Source: an uncultured Clostridia bacterium (lineage in GTDB: Bacteria > Bacillota > Clostridia > TANB77 > CAG-508). Taken from it: a stretch of 5,681 nucleotides of DNA. The notes under the pieces are model-generated. The model made no database searches and was not told where the DNA came from. It saw only the letters and a program-made list of their open reading frames with translations. Positions 4,095-5,681 of the stretch are shown here, in pieces; the first letter of the stretch is position 1; each line of letters begins with the position of its first letter. Made by a program: the position numbers and the translations under genes. The stretch is from the NCBI GenBank assembly GCA_934167435.1, contig CAKPKZ010000102.1:1-5681 (forward strand). Reading direction: 5' to 3'.

Positions 4095-5681
4095 TTATAA
4101 ATTTTCTAAAATTTTTTTTGCCAAGCCTTCGTTTATTCCTTCAACTTCGGTAATTTCTTGTATTTTAGCCTGTTTTATTTTTTCTACACTTCCAAATTTC
4201 TTTAATAATGCTTGTTTTTTTACTTTTCCAATTCCATTTATTTTATCTAATTCTGACTTTGTAATTTCTTTATCTCTTAATTTTCTATGGTACTGGATTG
4301 CTGTATCATGAACTGTATCTTGAAATTTTGTAATCAAGTTCTTTAGATTTTGAGAAATTTTAAGTTCATTTCTGTTTTCATCCATTAAAGCTCTTGTTTG
4401 ATGTTTATCGTTTTTTACCATCCCAAATACAGGAATGTCTAAATTATATTTTTTTATTGCATTTTGTGTTGCTCTTATTTGTGTTATTCCTCCATCTGCA
4501 AAAATGACATCAGGTAATTTTCCAAAGCCTCCATTAGAACTTTCTATTGAATGTTTTAATCTTCTAGTTATTACTTCTTCCATACATTTGGGATCATCTT
4601 GCCCCAAAACTGTTTTTATTTTAAATCTTCTTGAAAGATTTTTCTTAATTACTCCATCTTGCATTACACACATTCCTGCAACTACAAATTCTCCAGACAA
4701 ATTTGAAATATCGTATGTTTCGATTTTTCTTGGGAGTTTGTCCATTTTTAAAACTTCTTTTAGTTCCATTAATATTTCACTTTTGTCCTTTTGTTTGTTT
4801 TCAAGTGTAACTTTTGCATTATTTTCTGCCATTTCTACAAATCTAAGTTTCTCACCTTTTTTAGGGCTTTTTAATTCCACTTTTTTTTCAGATTTTGTTG
4901 ATAAATATTGCTCAATTGCTTGTTTTTCTTCTAATTCTTCTCTAAGCATTATTTTATGTGGTATGTTTGGATTATCTAAATAATATTGTTTTATAAAACC
5001 TGATAGGATTTCTTCGTCTTCCATATCTTCTAAATTATTGTAAAAATAGTGTTCTCTTCCAACCATTTTGCTTCCTCTAACAAAGAAAATTTCCACACAA
5101 ACTTCTAACTCTGATTTTGCAATTCCTATAACATCTATGTCATTTTCAGATATATTAGAAACTTTTTGCTTTTCAGAAACTCTAATAATTGCCTGTATTC
5201 TATCTCTTATTTGAGCAGCCTTTTCGTATTCCATATTTTTAGAGGCTTCTTCCATTTGCTTATTTAAGTCTTTAATAATTTTGTCTATTTTACCATCTAA
5301 TAAATCTATTATTTCATTTATTTGCATTCTATATTCTTCTTTAGAAACAAGCCCAATGCATGGTGCTAAGCATCTTTTTATATGATAGTTTAGACATGCT
5401 CTTGTTGTAGATTTAAAATTTTTACATTGACGTATTTTATATTTTTGTTTTATAAAATTTACCATTTCTTTTGCAGCACCTGGGTTAGCATATGGTCCAA
5501 AATATTTTGAACCATCATTTACAATTCTTCTTGTAATTAAAACATTAGGGTAATCTGATTTAACATCTATTTTTATATATGGATATGTTTTGTCATCCTT
5601 TAAAAGAACATTAAACTTTGGCTTGTACTTTTTTATTAAATTACATTCTAGTATTAAAGCCTCTGCCTCATTATCTACAAC
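4095..5681 (-). CDS. uvrC: UvrABC excinuclease subunit C (N-terminus beyond right edge)
   Basis: UvrC makes both incisions around a DNA lesion in nucleotide excision repair, recruited by UvrB. The reading frame stays open to the window edge, giving 528 codons; an internal ATG at 5465 is not the start. In order (fragment numbering): the end of the GIY-YIG 3'-incision domain with ALILECNLIKKYKPKFNVLL and KYFGPYA (1-70); the cysteine cluster C86, C96, C104, C108 in the ACLNYHIKRCLAPC region, which commonly binds an Fe-S cluster; and the UVR coiled coil for UvrB contact (about 132-167). Next is the RNase H-like 5'-incision nuclease with YDISN (D324), FADGG (D396) and H458 in QDTVHDTA, spaced like the known Asp-Asp-His triad. 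Tandem helix-hairpin-helix DNA-binding motifs end the protein (about 475-528). UvrC is usually about 600 residues, so roughly 70-80 are missing, including the GIY-YIG signature. Confidence 0.97.
   Translation of the reverse strand, partial: VVDNEAEALILECNLIKKYKPKFNVLLKDDKTYPYIKIDVKSDYPNVLITRRIVNDGSKYFGPYANPGAAKEMVNFIKQKYKIRQCKNFKSTTRACLNYHIKRCLAPCIGLVSKEEYRMQINEIIDLLDGKIDKIIKDLNKQMEEASKNMEYEKAAQIRDRIQAIIRVSEKQKVSNISENDIDVIGIAKSELEVCVEIFFVRGSKMVGREHYFYNNLEDMEDEEILSGFIKQYYLDNPNIPHKIMLREELEEKQAIEQYLSTKSEKKVELKSPKKGEKLRFVEMAENNAKVTLENKQKDKSEILMELKEVLKMDKLPRKIETYDISNLSGEFVVAGMCVMQDGVIKKNLSRRFKIKTVLGQDDPKCMEEVITRRLKHSIESSNGGFGKLPDVIFADGGITQIRATQNAIKKYNLDIPVFGMVKNDKHQTRALMDENRNELKISQNLKNLITKFQDTVHDTAIQYHRKLRDKEITKSELDKINGIGKVKKQALLKKFGSVEKIKQAKIQEITEVEGINEGLAKKILENL

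Noticed and set aside
3994..4311. 105-codon plus-strand open frame
   Set aside because: Antisense to the end of uvrC and the start of the small membrane-protein gene, with no family resemblance.
4435..4983. 182-codon plus-strand open frame
   Set aside because: Antisense to the conserved UvrC nuclease domain. Long shadow frames are common opposite Lys- and Glu-rich genes.

Overview
The window is very A+T-rich by eye, with strong AAGGAGG-type ribosome sites, intrinsic terminators, an AgrB quorum-sensing protease and a pilin-like protein of a type common in uncultured gut Clostridia. I infer a low-GC Firmicute, probably class Clostridia. All six supportable genes lie on the minus strand, so the reading order runs from the right edge to the left edge.

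Right third (3831-5681): uvrC (N-terminus cut off by the window edge), encoding the nucleotide-excision-repair endonuclease subunit, is followed after 60 nt by a 67-residue single-pass membrane protein of unknown function. A perfect 13-bp inverted repeat sits between them. A compact junction at 3705-3782 then ends this unit and starts the next one. There an intrinsic terminator, a promoter and the next gene's Shine-Dalgarno site physically overlap.

Middle (2132-3697): a class I SAM-dependent RNA methyltransferase of the RlmI/COG1092 type and a short RluA-type pseudouridine synthase sit 12 bp apart. They look like a two-gene RNA-modification operon. The methyltransferase's only good Shine-Dalgarno is 32 nt from its start codon, but a hairpin between them could bridge the gap to about 8 nt.

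Left third (1-2103): a well-formed promoter drives a 478-residue pilin-like protein. It has a prepilin-type N-terminus without the usual Glu at position +5, Ig/FN3-like beta regions and a novel-looking C-terminal beta domain. The gene is followed by a terminator hairpin and a 333-bp gap. That gap holds a candidate agr promoter with a dyad and repeated motifs upstream. The first 84 codons of agrB then run off the left edge. AgrB is the membrane protease that processes an autoinducing peptide, so the peptide gene (agrD) probably lies just outside the window.

The repair and RNA-modification genes are ordinary housekeeping functions. The points most worth pursuing are the overlapping terminator/promoter/ribosome-site junction, the Glu5-less modular pilin, and its position beside an agr locus. 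I see no CRISPR array, insertion sequence, tRNA or rRNA.
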